Of a stretch of 64,000 nt of DNA, positions 44,067 through 57,457 are shown one piece after another; position 1 is the stretch's first letter; each line of letters begins with the position of its first letter. The notes under the pieces were generated by a model. The model did not search any database. It saw only the letters and a list, made by a program, of their open reading frames with translations, and was not told the origin of the DNA. Source of the stretch: Sordaria brevicollis (lineage: Eukaryota > Ascomycota > Sordariomycetes > Sordariales > Sordariaceae); contig JAUTDP010000006.1 of assembly GCA_033439795.1 (NCBI GenBank), positions 1,798,001-1,862,000 of the forward strand, read 5' to 3'. A program made the position numbers and the translations under genes.

Positions 44067-47000
44067 GTTGCTTTCGGTAGATTGCTGGACTTTTATAGAA
44101 AGGTGGGTAGGTGATTGAGTGGTTCGAGTGGCGGTGGTCGAGATCAAGTGGCTGATCGGTGTGATGGTTGCTATGGAAAGTCCCCGTACAGCAGATGGTG
44201 GTGGATGGCTTTGCGATTTTGCGCGTTGGCTATCCGTTGTGATATACGCTGGTTGGTGCACTTAATAACGAGTTCATGAGCGGTGGGTTTGTGGTCGAGT
44301 TCTTGAAAGAAGGGGAAAAGGTGATAAAGCTTTTCCTGTTGAGATCCGGCTTATGAACTTTCCAGATGCTGGTGGGCCCTGCTCATTATATAGCAGTGCC
44401 AAAACTGCTCGCTTTCTGCCGAGACTGTTAGCAAGTAAAGACCGTGACGACTCTCCTCCTTACCTTTGCGGTGATGGTCCCCTGGCCACCGGCTGTCAGT
44501 TCAGCATCAACCGACAGACTTGGGGCTGCTGGATAATGTGCAATGCATACATAACGCCCGATTCGGATCCAAGCTTTACCGGCAATCTAGTGTGCATGCA
44601 CACTTCGCACCTATGGTCACGCGGTCAGTCATCATAGACAGCAAGATGAAGATGATGTGGGAGATTGCGATCAAGGCCCAGACCTATCGAAGAAAGCCCT
44701 CACCACACTCGACCACGGTATATCTCGACTCGACACACATCGATGTCAAGGGGGCCGTAATATGAACCCCAGACCTGGTTGGACATGCAGCTTGACTGCT
44801 GGCCAATTTGTGCTGAGACCTTGGCGATAAGGAGCAATCTCCCTGGTATAGAACTACTTCTTCGAGTCTGCTTTGCCAGGTTATTCGCAGTTAATCTCGA
44901 GAGGTCACTGTTCTCAATCTACCACGTTTTAGTGTGGGTACGCGACAGTAAGTCGTTAGCCGTTATGGATAACTTTGAGGTGAGAAGACGGAAACTGAAG
45001 CGTCGAGGACGGCGACTAACCTGTGGGCAGGAAAGCGTGAAGTATGAGAGGCACATTCATCACTCCATCTTTTTCTCTCCTCATCCCACGTTTGTCCCTG
45101 CAGGCTCACTGTAAGATACCACATGTGTGACCCAGGAAGCTGGAAATGTGTGGGTTGATCCTACATCGCCGTTTTGATGCAGATTGCAGCTCTGTGCTCT
45201 GCAGGTGATGGCAAAGATACAAGGGCCTCTGTCCACAAGAATCTCGAAGAGAAATGATCATTTGCAACATTGTATCCTTGTGAGTTGACGCTTCCCTAGG
45301 AGAACGGTCTGCTTTTACCTGGCAGGATTCGCGCCATGCCGGGACGCTTCGTGTCTCGAGCATCTCCGGCCTTCATGCTCCGGGGACCCTCACAAAGCCG
45401 GTATGCTTTACTGTCCCTCTGTCCATGTTCTCCTCCACTTGCATCGAATATGTGACACAGCTTTCTTCCACCACGGTACATGGTGCTGTTTTCAACTGCC
45501 AACGCCATGCAAGACAGAAATGCAAATGCAGGGTGATGGCGTTGGGGATAACGGTATGAGAATCCCTGAGCAAGACCACCGACGTCAATTCGTGATTTGG
45601 GTCGATGCTCGGCGTCGGAAGTAGATGGCGCATCTCAGCGCCATGCAATGCCCTCCTAAGGTGCCGTCATTGGAGTCCAAATCCAGCATGGTTACTCTAA
45701 TTCCAGGAGGATTGCGTGATAGACTTGATTATACCAGCAATAGGAAGTGAGGTCGGTCAAGTACTGCCGCACAAACAGGACGTGTACGATCTTGACCGGT
45801 CTGCAGGCGCTGTTCGAGCCTTCGGGTCCTCTGTTTGGTCGTAGATGTGAGATGGGCTGGTTGGGCTCAATCTGACCAAATATTTGAACACCTCCAATGT
45901 TTTCTTTGAGCCATCAAACTCGAGACATTAGAATTGCATCCTGTGAGCATGAAGCCTTGTTAGTCAGTGAGCAAAGGCCTGTCTGAAACGACATGGTTTT
46001 GACCTCACTGGCAAAGATCCATAACTGATGTAGTAGTCTTAAGCATCGCCATCAGCAGCGTCGTCATAATGGGGTGAGAGCTGCTGTATGTTTGCTTTCC
46101 TACCAAATGTGGCGTTTGCCGAGACCATGGTACAGTAACCGAGGGCGCAAAGGCATACACTCCAATGCTGGTTTGGTTGTTAGCGTAGTACCTCTACACT
46201 ACCTATACAAGACGTCCAGGCTTATATAAAACCTTAGTAGGATAAGATAATATACCTAATCGCTTTTTATGATGGTGTTTGATAAATTTGAAAAGTCATT
46301 TAGAATTTTATAAGAGACGTTCTCAAAAGTAAAATGTACCTCAATGTTTGAACGAAATGGGTTGGTTGAACATCCAAATGCCTATTAGAGACGACTTGAG
46401 GTCCCGAGCTAACAAACAAACCAGTATTGGAGTGTATTCCCATGTAGAAATACTGCTTTTTTGCCAGGTTAGCCTTCAATCTACGATGTAGCTGCGTTAA
46501 GCGGTGATCATCCGGTGCTAGGCAGCACACATCCAGACCCTAGACTGGGACTATTGATATTGGGTCAACCCAACAACACGATCGGCTTTCGAATGAAAAG
46601 GGTGCAGAAGCGTTTGACACTATTCTCTAGAATCTGCCCAAGAATTCTACTCTGGCATTGCTCGGGAGTGATAGAGCGCAAAACGTACCAGAGAGTGTTG
46701 TCAACGCGCATCGTATCCATCTATACAAAAACCCGCAGTTTGATCAGGCTGACGGCGACGATGGTGAGGTACCTTCCTCGTATGGCCTATACGGTCGGCA
46801 AGGTACATGATGCCGGGGTTCTGGCCAGTAACAGGTCGGAAATTCGTTTGCGAGCTGCGCGCTACGAGCAAAGTACCGTGTCGAGGATGTGTCAATGCTT
46901 TGAGAGTTGTGTAACCCCTTGGAAGATGGCTTTCCCCAGGCTGTCATAAACTATCCATCGGGATCTTGAAAGCTGCGAGACCTAGTACAGACAGAAGACA

Positions 47001-49573
47001 TGGTTAGCACTGGCATTACGTTCTGAGTGATTCACCTTCGGGCATCACTGCGCGTGGGTGATGGGGTTGTTGTGAATGAAACTCATGAGTACTCAAAGAC
47101 GGAAACAATCTTCTCCATGGACTTCTGTCTTTTCTGACACTGTCCAGTCAAGACCTGCTCACCGAGATTAACGTGGGTAGGAACTGTGATGCTCCTACGC
47201 ACGTAGAGCTGCGGAGTGGTAAGAATAGCATGTGTATGAGAATCCATCCGAAGCAAACATGCTATCTCATGGCCACTCGTGCGGCCCTCATCAAGGACAG
47301 GGTAAGAAGCTAAACAGCTGAGTTTGAAGCCCATGTGAAAATTTCCCGAGTGCTCTTTTCAAGGTTGAAACGCAGATTGTTGTTAGTCTACTGTTCCGCA
47401 AACGTCAACATTGTCAGTTTTCCTGCGCCCGTGAAACCGTCGCACAAGCCGGCGGGTCTTCGATAAATGTGCACTACTGGCAGACCCGTTTGCTTCTTTG
47501 GCCTACAAGGTCATAGACAAGTAGATAGCGAGATACGATCAAGGCCAGCAGCCTGGAAGACCATGGAAATTCCTTTGAAGCCAAGGAGCCAGCCACCACA
47601 TAACTGTACCATATGTGCTGAAGTCAGTGATGCTAGCCATGGGTTTTCAAGCTCCGCAGCCAGTGAACGTGTCGGGTGGTGTCTTGCAGGAATTACCCTT
47701 GATTACTGACAATCAAGGTCCCCAACCCTGGTCGCATTTGAATACATCTATCCGGTCGGTATGTAGTGGAAAGGATGGCGTACCATGTGATGATGCGTCG
47801 AGTCTGTTGTGCTCCTTTCGCACGCTTCTCCACATCATGGGAGGGAGCCGATTCATCGAGACACTCTTTATTTCTTCGAATCAGGCTAGTGTAAAGCCAT
47901 CTATGCAAGTGGGAATGACGAAAGGATGGTTGTTGGGTTTTCTTGTCAAAGCTTCGAACATTCTTTTCCAGGTTGTGGAAACAATGATTGGCCGACATGG
48001 TTGATGAACGGGGTGATCATGGCTCATTGTGACCATACGCCCCTGTCTATCAGTCTGTCATGGTCGTACGCAATGGTTGACTACCTCTCCTGAGAATGAT
48101 GTAGTGGACATTCTCCATGAGCGTTTGAACGTGTCTTGCGGCTCTGCATATCTGACGAGCAAAGAGACAGCCCGGGGTTGGCCAAGGTAAAACTGCACCG
48201 AAAAAGGTCACTTTGTGAAATGAAAAGAAGGCAAACAAGTTCGTGTAAACAACCTTTGGGTCAGGGGAAGTACCTTGATCGTCGGGTAAGTTCTGAAAGA
48301 GACCTGATCCCAATAACCATCTTCATGAAGATACTGTCGTCGTCCGGTTGACGGAGTCGTGTAGTGTACTAGTCTCTTGGTGATGTTACGTCTGATCCTG
48401 CTGCCGAAACAAGGCTCGGGGTAACTGGATAAGGCAAACCAGACCTGATTACAGAATGTTTCCGATACAGCGGCCGTAGGAGGTACTACAAGGAGCCCTA
48501 TGCCTTGACGTCATCCCGGGATTCGTGGAAACCGAATGGGGTGGTGCGGCGGGTACTGATGTTGACATGCGGTGTCAGGAACGCGGAAGTCGGAATGGCC
48601 ATTGTTGCCCAGGCTGAGGAAGTGTGATAAGATACGTACCCCCCTAGTGGCAGACCGTTGACCATCGTAGTGGATGTCTCGATTTGCACACCGAGCGAGA
48701 TATTTATTCCCGTGTTACCGGGGAAAGGCCGGAATGTCCACGATGCCGCGTTGCTTCAAGTAGGCCTGCCAGTGTACACCTGACACCTCCTTGCGACGAC
48801 CGGTGAAGGACGAAGGATGCGAGAGCGGGAGAAGGGGGTAGAGAACAAATGACAAGAAGGAAGACATGGATTTCCGGCCGAAAGGAGATCGAAGTGGACA
48901 TCAGAAGTGAGAAGGTGTTTGGCATACTTACCAGGCATAGAGATAGCAGCAGAAGTCAAAGATTTGACATGGATGAAAATTTGGGAGAGAACCGACCAAA
49001 TGAGTGGGAAGATGGATTCCACTGGGCCGGAGTTTTTTCCATGGTGTCAGAAAATCTTCATCAGTTGGCAGAGGAAGCAGCGTCGTGGGGGGCATGAAGG
49101 AAGGGACATACCAGCCTGATTTACTGAGCCTGCACTCTATTAGGAAGTTGCGCTCCAGATACATGCTTCTTGCCCAAATTCAGGTCGGCACCTACCTAGC
49201 TGCCACTTTCGCTGTTCATGGCTGTTCCTCCCATGCCAATGAACGTAGAGGCATGATGTTTCTGCAGTGCAGTGCTTCTCGTTGACAAAATTGGAAATTC
49301 ACCAGACGGAGTGCTTGCTGCTCAGTGTTCCAGTCGGAATGAAGGCGCTCGTAACATGGAGTGTATCCAAATATCATTTAGCAATGCTCAGCGATGCGGT
49401 TCCAAAGCAATGCTTAACTAGAAACTATCAAATCCCCATGTCAATCTGACCCCAGATACCCGATTAGCCTTGGCTCCTAAAACTCCAATGCAGGAAATGT
49501 GACAAGTGAAAAAACCAGCTGGTGTACTCCCTCAAACGTAAGCGGGTACCCGAAGCGCCAAAGCAAAAACCCT
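44067..49573. other. Gene-poor 5.5 kb region
   Basis: No ORF here has both coding composition and a recognisable family, and no splice-linked exons were found. It contains dispersed repeat copy B (46174-46436). A minus-strand open stretch around 46560-46690 looks weakly protein-like but is too short to call. The region may hold old, degraded transposon or gene remnants. Confidence 0.4.
46174..46436 (+). repeat. Dispersed repeat, copy B
   Basis: Partner of 15374-15642, in the same orientation at a distance of 30.8 kb. The two copies share about 260 alignable bases with many transitions and small indels. The ends (TGGTT.TTAGCGT at left, AGTATTGGA.TGTA at right) agree in both. This defines a repeat unit, although no terminal inverted repeats or target duplication were seen. 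Confidence 0.75.
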
Positions 49574-51155
49574 TTAGTAGACATCGAAGCGGTCTGGCAG
49601 CACAATTGGTGCAACCAGGGTCCAGGTATACAGGCCGTAGCATACCCACGAGCTTACAATCTTGACCCAGCTCGCCCACAGCGTGCGACCAACCGTGGCA
49701 AAATCGCCCTGCTTCTTGTCATCCCAGTCCATGGTCAAGAGAGTAGCAACCCAGGCAGTGGCCAGGAAGAAGATGATGTGGAACATGGCATAGCTGTACT
49801 GGGTGCCTGATCTCTCATCATCATTGGCCGTGCGATCTCCTGCATCGCTCTCATCGTCGTCAGATAAGAGAGCATCCGCGGGAAGGCTTCCTTCCTCGAC
49901 GGCCCTACGGAGCGCCTCGGCCCGCATCTCCCGCCGGCCTGGTTGAGTCGTCACAAGGTCATGCTCATCGTCATCGGGCAGCTGGATCTGTCCCTTTCCA
50001 CTTCCACCAAGACCAAGGCTCTGGGTTGCTGCCCGCGTGGTGGTATAGGCCACCGTGAGCATGGTTGCGATGGCGCCGAGAATGATGGTCGTGGTCCGCG
50101 TGCCCTGGCCAAGCACCAGAGGGTTGCACCGCCGGTCCTCCGTCTCATCAGGCTCCATAGAGACCGCAGACATGGTCAAGTAGGTGCAATAAATGGCTAC
50201 CATGGCGGCTTGCGCAAGCCCCGCCTTCGGGTTGCACTCCTGCACTCTCGGATGCACAGATATGGCCGAAACGGCGATCCAGAGTAGCAAGTTGATAGTG
50301 ATTGCTGCTTGGTTCATGGAGCAGCCACTCGCAGCAAAGAAGATGTACTGGATGATGGTCATGGCAAGGGACGCGAGGTACATGCCAAGCGTCGAGCCAA
50401 TCAAGATGATCCTCCAGGTGCGCGAGTCGGTGTCCTCGATCTGCTCCAGACAGTACTCGGCCCAGTTATGCGCTAGGTCGACGAGCAGAATAAGGCCGAG
50501 AATGAGGAAGAGCATCGCACAAATGAGCGAGATATAGTTGCCCCAGAACACAAAGAACTCGTCCGGAATGAAGAATGTTAAGACGATCAAGGCAAGCCAA
50601 GCGATGATCTTGGGTCCCCAAAAGCCGTTCTGGATTTTCGCGCGAGGATGTTTGGATGAGTTAACTCCGAGGAGAAGGCCGGCCAGCATCAGGTGGAACA
50701 AGCCGAGAGCAAAGTTGATGCGGTGGACAGCAAGCCAGCCATAGCAATCCCCGTTTCCGCAGCTGATCTTGACGTAGTTGAAGGTAAGGTGTTGTAGTTT
50801 TTCGATGGCCCATTTCGTGAGCATTATCCACGAAAGTATCGAGTTGATGAGGAGGATGAGGGCATATGCGATACGGGTAAGGACACTAACAACCGTTGTT
50901 AGCAGAGCAAACTATGGCCGCCATAGAGGTTATCACCACCAACCTGTTTCCAGTCTTCCCGCATGCGCTGCAAAGAGCGGAGCATGCCGCAGCACCGCAG
51001 CAACTACCAACGAATCCGATGATCTGTGTGACGGGAGAAAATGATCAGTATGATGGGCCACAACGCTGATAAATTCGCGATCTTGTGGTGGAGAGGCGAC
51101 TTACAGTGCTTAAACTCGGCACCGCGAGCAGCGGCAGCGAGAGAAGCGCGCCCAT
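49574..51155 (-). CDS. tms1: Serinc-family membrane protein (TMS1-like)
   Basis: Exons 51155-51105 (MGALLSLPLLAVPSLST), 51023-50944 and 50885-49574, with introns of 81 nt (GTAAGT..ACACAG) and 58 nt (GTTGGT, GCTAAC branch, TTAG). The product is 480 residues with about ten membrane spans. The Serinc hallmarks are clear: the N-terminal CCGAAACSALCSACGK cysteine cluster, TRIAYALILLINSILSWIML, the ISCGNGDCYGWLAVHRINFA loop and a FHIIFFLATAWVATLLT segment near the end. A conserved acidic and Arg-rich cytosolic loop separates the last spans (DDDEHDL.. to DDDESDAGD). Yeast Tms1 is a vacuolar/late-endosomal member. Serinc proteins act in membrane lipid organisation, and a firm role in fungi is not established. 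Confidence 0.92.
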
Positions 51156-52710
51156 CGCGACGACTGTTTAGTTTCGCTTTCAAATGGCCTAGGTCGTTGT
51201 TTTCGAGTAGAAGCGTGCAAATATTGTCGCTGTCGAACTCGGCGCAGATAGTACCGGCTCGATCGTCGTGGAGAGGAAATTTCGTGATAGGTTGATGATA
51301 GGTAAAGACGTCTGGAATCTTGAACTTGCGACAAGACGTCAGGGCACTCGGTTGGTTCAGCAGGCGGGTGTAGCAGATGACACACGCGGCTAGCAGAAGC
51401 CGCCTGTCGGAGCCAATCACCTTTTGAGATTTCATTCAAGCCACACTGCGCCACCGTATCTTGAAGGGGCGTCAAGAATATCAAATACAACTTCCTGAAC
51501 CGACCAAGGCAGGCTCAGTCTCACTCTCCAGCATCTTCTCAGAGGCTCCGAGTCGCTTGGCTATTCCGACCGACAAACCACAACTTCTAGTTTCGGTATT
51601 GTAAAAGCACCAAGTTACAAGATCCAAAACCTACTTCCAGATACGATCTCACTATCGGATTGTAACAACCTAACCCTCGTGCGCTAGAAGTAGTGCTCTA
51701 CCGCCAAATATTTCCGAACTCAACTGATCGGACGGAATGCGGAATGCGACTCTGCGCTTTCGGATCCGGATCCACGGTCATGGATCCCGGGCAAGCCGGC
51801 CTCCCGTTGCTCCCGTAAGGCCGGGGCAAGTGGGGACCCGCCGGCATCGTGACTTCAGGACCCCGTTTCTGAAATCTGGGGAACATCCCGCCGTCCAGGT
51901 CCATCCATGCCAATACCCATTACCCAACCCGTTACCCAATTCTAGACCTTACGGTGAGTGGGCACTGCTCGCCAACAGTCATGATGCTACGTGGGTTACC
52001 TAATGACGGGCTTGTGCCACGATTCTGTTACTCAACTTTCATCTCACACCGTTGATTCAGGCACCGATACATGTGCCGTTCTCTTCACCTTCAGCTCAGC
52101 TCTCACCCCTACAGAGACTGAAAAGAGGTTCAGGAGGAGGGCCACGATGGGAAGGGATGGGACGAGTGATCATGTTTCACATTGGATGGGCTCTTCAGCA
52201 GCTGTTCAGGTCCTGTATCGGCACCGGCTGCCAGCTGTCTAGCGGTGCTTGGCCAATCACAAGATGGCATTCGGGACAATGACTCCCGGAAACTGTCAAT
52301 CAGCGGACCTGCGTCACAGGGGCAACCGCTAACAACGACCCCCCATCCTCCGATCCTTGGAACTACTAATTACAGGTTAGGCAAGTGTTGTCCTACAAGG
52401 AGTATAAACACGGGCTGATAGTATCAGATAAGGCGCCGCCTGTTGGATGACCCGAGTGACGACAACACAGAAATCTCCCTTCTCCCACCTTTTCAGTTTC
52501 TTATCCTACTCTGAATTACCATCCCAGACTTGCTGCCGGTTCTCCCATCGTCGTGCTCGTTTCAGTCCGCCCCAGTTCCGGTTTCCGACTTCGTTTGCGA
52601 CCAGGGCGTCCTTTATCGCAAAGGCGCCGCGGGGATGCTTCTGACCGTTTGATGGTGATAGTTGACCGTTCCGGACTCAGGAGTACGTACATCAGAGAGT
52701 TGTTGCAACC
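51156..52710. other. Divergent promoter region of tms1 and mch1
   Basis: About 1.55 kb between divergent tms1 and the MCH1-type gene. A 143-codon minus-strand open frame (51435-51004) overlaps tms1 exon and intron sequence out of frame and is a shadow. Nothing else was recognised. Confidence 0.4.
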
Positions 52711-54631
52711 ATGACAACCACAACAAAAACAATGCTCGACGAGCAGCTCTACCGGGCGCGCTTGGTGTCGAGCATAGCAGCGACGGCTATATCATTAGCG
52801 TGCGGAACAAATGTAGGACATCCTCCTTGACCTGTCGTGCAACACAGAAGCTACCTTTGATGCCACATGGGACTAATGCTAACTCCCTGCGCGCCTGCGT
52901 ATTCTTTATAGTATGTCTACTCAGCATGGGCTCCTCAATTCGCCGATAAGCTACACCTCACGACGACGCAGAGCAACCTGATCGGTCTGGCCGGAAACTT
53001 GGGCATGTACTCTATGGGCGTACCAGTCGGAATCTATGTCGACCGCCGAGGAACCCGCCCACCAGTTATTATGGGCGCCTTATTGCTGGGCTTGGGATAC
53101 TTTCCCTTCAAAGCGGCCTACGAAACCGGCACCGGCTCTGTTCCGCTGCTTTGCATATTCAGCTTCTTGACAGGATTTGGAGGATGTATGGCTTTTGCTG
53201 CCTCGGTCAAGACGTCGGCCTTGAACTGGCCTCACCATCGTGGAACAGCCACGGCCTTTCCGTTGGCCGCCTTTGGGCTTAGCGCATTCTTCTTCTCCGT
53301 CTCTGGAAGCATATTCTTCCCTGGAAATACTGGCGCCTTCTTGATGTTCCTTTCCATGGGCACTTTCGCCCTAATCTTCACCGGGTTTTTCTTCCTCAAG
53401 GTCTACCCGCATTCTTCGTATCGCCCGGTCCAATCCAGTTCCGGGCTTTCGAGCTCCCAACAACTGCGCCGGACGCTGTCTGGAGAGTCAAAAACGCGCG
53501 CTGGTCGAAATAGTTATGTTGACGAAGAACCTGGTATGTCGCCCACAGTTTACACCACTCCCAGTGGCACTACAGCACCGGCCCTCAGCGGCAGTGGCAC
53601 CGACGAGCTCGTGGAGCCGTCATCTTCTCGAGACGTCAGCCCTCCTCGCCGATCCAATGACATCGAGGCGGCTGCGTCAGCGGAAACACAGGAAGAAGAC
53701 GTCGCCGACGAGACATCTTCCCTTGTATCCCGATCGTCGTCGCTACCGGGCGATGTTTATGTTGAGAGCAGTGTTGATATGGATCGTTCGCATCGCGTAG
53801 ATATCCGTGGCTGGGCGTTGCTGAAGAGTCTCGATTTTTGGCAACTGTTCTGCATTATGGCCATCTTGGCTGGTATTGGCTTGATGACCATCAAGTACGT
53901 GTTAAACCGTTGCCGTAATCTTCCATGGAGACCTTGGGGAGAATCCGCTAACATCCAACAGCAACATCGGCCATGATGTCAATGCTCTGTGGAGATACTA
54001 CGACAAGACAGTCGACGACGCATTCCTCGTGCATCGGCAACAGTTGCATGTTTCCATTCTATCGGTTGGTAGCTTTGTTGGCCGGCTGCTCAGTGGTAAG
54101 CAAAGCTTCTTCTGTCTCAGGATCAAGAATTCGCACTAACTCTGACTTGAAGGCGTTGGATCCGATTTCCTCGTCAAGGTGTTGAAAGCCAGCCGCGTGT
54201 GGTGTCTCGCGGTAGCAAGCTTGATCTTCTTCATTGCTCAACTGTGTGCGATCAACGTCTACAACCCGCACCTGCTATTCCTCGTCTCCGGTCTTTCAGG
54301 TCTCGGCTACGGTTTCCTCTTCGGCGTCTTCCCATCGATCGTGGCCGAATCGTTCGGTATCCATGGACTCAGCCAAAACTGGGGCTTCATGACCCTGAGC
54401 CCTGTCATATCCGGCAACGTCTTCAACCTGTTCTACGGCAAAGTTTTCGACAAGCACAGCATCGTCAATGACGAGGGAGAACATACCTGTCCTGATGGTG
54501 TCGAGTGCTACAAGGAAGCGTACTACATGACGCTGGGTGCCTGCGCTATCGGGCTTTGCGTCACGCTGTGGACTATCAGGAGACAACATGTTGAAAGAGA
54601 GAAAGAGGCGAACAAGACGGCTGAGGACTAG
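52711..54631 (+). CDS. mch1: MFS transporter, MCH1 type
   Basis: Exons 52711-52812, 52912-53894, 53962-54095 and 54153-54631, with introns of 99, 67 and 57 nt (GTAGGA..TATAG, GTACGT..ACAG, GTAAGC..GAAG). The product is 565 residues with about twelve membrane spans. The nodulin-like/monocarboxylate-type MFS features include the opening YVYSAWAPQFADKL, GLAGNLGMYSMGVPVGIYVDRRG (a loop 2-3 MFS signature), the central cytosolic loop of about 190 residues rich in Ser and acids, and the family block NIGHDVNALWRYYD, followed by SVGSFVGRLLSGVGSDFL. Yeast MCH1 resembles monocarboxylate permeases, but its substrate is not established, so no substrate is assigned here. Confidence 0.9.
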
Positions 54632-55449
54632 AGGTCTTGGCTGCTGAATCACTGGCTTTCTTTTCGTCGAGGAAAAAGTCCACATCGTTCGAATAATCGA
54701 GAGGGCTAACGGCATACGGTATACAATATCAATCATAATGATAAACGGCGGAAGATGTTTTGATGGCAACTTGGTTAGATACTTACAGCGGGCGTGTATT
54801 TACCATGATATCTGGCGTTACAAGGACACCTGGGCAGAAGAAACGGCATGGGAGGTTGCGGTGGCATGTCTGAAGATTTGGGGGCGTTATTCTAGATTAC
54901 AAATATTTGAACTCGAATGAAAGCCGTTCAGCACACGAAGTTGAGTCACATCGAAGATGACATCCTTTCCATGTACCTTCACCACGAGATTTCAGCCCGA
55001 GTGAGATTAGGGAGTCTCCCTGGTGTGACAGACCCAACCCTAACCCTGATATAAGAAGACAAGTCGCGAATTGGTTTTGCGACGGCCCCTCCACCTCTTT
55101 CCTAGCAATCAAGTTGTTTACTTTTGAGCGCAGCAACGTTCAATCGCATTGTCATCTGCATATCACAACCCCCGCTGACGCCTGCCACAAAGCAAACACG
55201 TGCGTCGTTGACCCCGCCGAAGTTGCAATTGCCGCCAATTATTCGCCCAGTTTCTAGCAGCAGCTAGCCAGCTACCGACCTGCGCGCGTCGCTAGTCGCA
55301 TTCCATTCACTACACTGCCAACTGCGCGCCAATCATCGCCAGCGCGATCGACGACCGGGTCTCCGCCAGACGTACGCCGGCCGAAACCCCTACATACGGA
55401 TACTCCTTCCTTTCTGCACATTTCGCAATTCGACATTTGACACAGTCCA
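54632..55449. other. Intergenic region upstream of pcs1
   Basis: About 820 bases that should hold the mch1 3' end and the pcs1 promoter. No supported gene was seen. Confidence 0.4.
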
Positions 55450-57457
55450 ATGTCAAGGGCGCAACGCGGCACTCATTTGCTGGGACTGGTGGATTCGGAT
55501 TCGGAGGACGGACTCAGCGGACCAACTAGTACTCGCTTCGGCAGCAGCAAAGCCGCGACAAAAACAAAACAAATCTCAACGATAACAAAGCCGACGAAAT
55601 CGATCCTCAAGCAGCAGCCTGTGCCGCCGTCTTCAGCAACCAAGCCGACAGCTGCGTCAACGGCTAAGCAAGCGACCACCAAACCGACGACGACGACGAC
55701 AACACGGACAAAACAACAACAATCAAAAGCCTCCGGCGCAGGCGCAGGCACAATGGCTCCCGCCAAACGAAAAACCGCCGTCGCTTCCACCCCTTCCGTC
55801 GCGAACAAACGGACTGCTGCTGCTGCCACTGTGGCCGCGTCCGCAAGCAAAGTCACCAAAGCCTCGGCGCAAAAGCCCAAACGCCTAACAGCTGTACAAA
55901 AAGCCGCCTTAGCCCGCGCCGCATTGCAAGAATCTTCGGGCAATGTCGTTGCCGCAACTCCATCTACCGTAGGCAAAGCGACTCGCGCGAGTGGAAGGAC
56001 GAAGCGCGGCGCCGCCGCCGCTGTTGCTGCTATGGCTCCTGTGGAGGAGGAGACGGAAACGACTACCGGGCCGAACGAGACGATGATGGAGGAGGATACG
56101 ACTATGCATGATGTTACGGCTGTTACCGTGGAAGTAGAGGAGGCGCCAAAGGAGACGACGACGACACGAGCAACCAGGGGAAGGCCGAGGAGAGCTGATG
56201 CTGCTGGTGCTGTGGCGGAGACACCGATGTCGACGGCGACAACAACAAGAGGTGGAAGAGGAAGGAAGAAAAAGGTTGAGGAGCCAGTAGTGGAAGAGGA
56301 GGAGACGACACAGCAGGATGAGGTGACGGAGGAGATAACACATGAGGAGACACAACTCGAAGAGGAGGAGGAGGAATCGTTGCCGATTCCCGGGGCGTGG
56401 CGGAGTGGGCCATCGGTTCCAGCGAGTACATCTAGGAAATCGTCTTCGTTGGGGCTGGGGTTTAAAACACATACAGCCAATAGTGACGAGGTGGAACTAC
56501 GACGGAAATTGGGCGAGATGACGCAGAAGTATGAGGCGTTGGAGTTGAAGTATAGGGATTTGAGAGAGGTTGCGGTGAAGGAGGCGGAGAGGAACTTTGA
56601 CCGGCTGAGGAAACAATCAGAGGAGAGGACGGCTGGTATGTCTATACCCCTTTCAAATCTCTGGCTATTGGGCGACAATGCTAACAATCCTGTCCACAGC
56701 CTCCGACCAACTAATTGCCGCCCTCAAATCTGAGCTTTCCTCCCACAAGGAAGCTGCCCGAGAGAACGCCCGTGTCCAGAAGCAGCTCGAAGCATCCGAA
56801 TCACAACTATTTACCCTCAACGCCAAGGTCGCCGAGCTCACCAGCTCCCTAACAAAGTCCAAGACCGAAATCAACGCTCTCAACATCAAGCTCACAGCCT
56901 CTCGTCAAGCCGAAGCTGCGGCCGTCGCCAAGATTGGCCAACCTCAAATGCCCGGCAGCGCCATCAAGAACAAGCAGAATGGCAATCGCGTGAACACGGA
57001 AGCCATTGCCCAAGCGACGCAGCAGGCCCAGTTGAAGGAGGACCTGTACTCTGACCTGACGGGTTTGATCGTCAGAGGAGTGAAGAGGGATCAGCAATCC
57101 GGCGAGGATGTGTACGATTGTATACAGACGGGGAAGAACGGAAGTAAGTGGTCACCGTCCCCCATTTCCCACTTTACATGTCTAGAGAAAATGCTAAACG
57201 AATTGTGACCAGCACTCCACTTCAAACTCGCCCACATCAGCGCCAACACCGCCCACGTCGACGCCGACGAGACCACCCAGATCTTCGACGAAGACCAGTT
57301 TCACTACATGCCGCAGCTTGACACGAACCGGGACCGTGCGCTTATCGATCTGTTGCCGGATTACTTGGTCGAGGAGATCACTTTCCCAAGGCAACATGCT
57401 GCCAAGTTCTACTCGAGGGTCAACAAGGCTTTGACTGAGACTGTGCAGCAGGCGTAA
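55450..57457 (+). CDS. pcs1: Monopolin complex subunit Pcs1/Csm1
   Basis: Exons 55450-56635, 56700-57143 and 57213-57457, with introns of 64 nt (GTATGT..CCACAG, GCTAAC branch) and 69 nt (GTAAGT..ACCAG, TGCTAAAC branch). The product is 624 residues. Pcs1/Csm1 clamps kinetochore or rDNA microtubule-binding sites during chromosome segregation. The N-terminal 330 residues are low complexity (Ala, Thr, Lys, acidic runs; RTKRG and RGRPRRAD motifs suggest DNA or chromatin contact). A coiled coil follows at about residues 355-480. The C-terminal globular domain is clear: LYSDLTGLIVRGVKR (about 525-540), then DVYDCIQTGKNG joined across intron 2 to TLHFKLAHISA, ending ITFPRQHAAKFYSRVNKAL. All match the Csm1/Pcs1 C-terminal family. 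Confidence 0.9.

Noticed and set aside
51004..51435. 143-codon minus-strand frame upstream of the Serinc gene
   Set aside because: Runs through the real first exon and intron of tms1 out of frame.
55028..55049. Telomere-like CCCAACCCTAACCCT
   Set aside because: Only about one and a half repeat units inside a chromosome arm; more likely a promoter telobox or chance.
55473..56687. 404-codon minus-strand frame opposite pcs1
   Set aside because: Ser/Val/Ala-rich shadow of a repetitive plus-strand exon.
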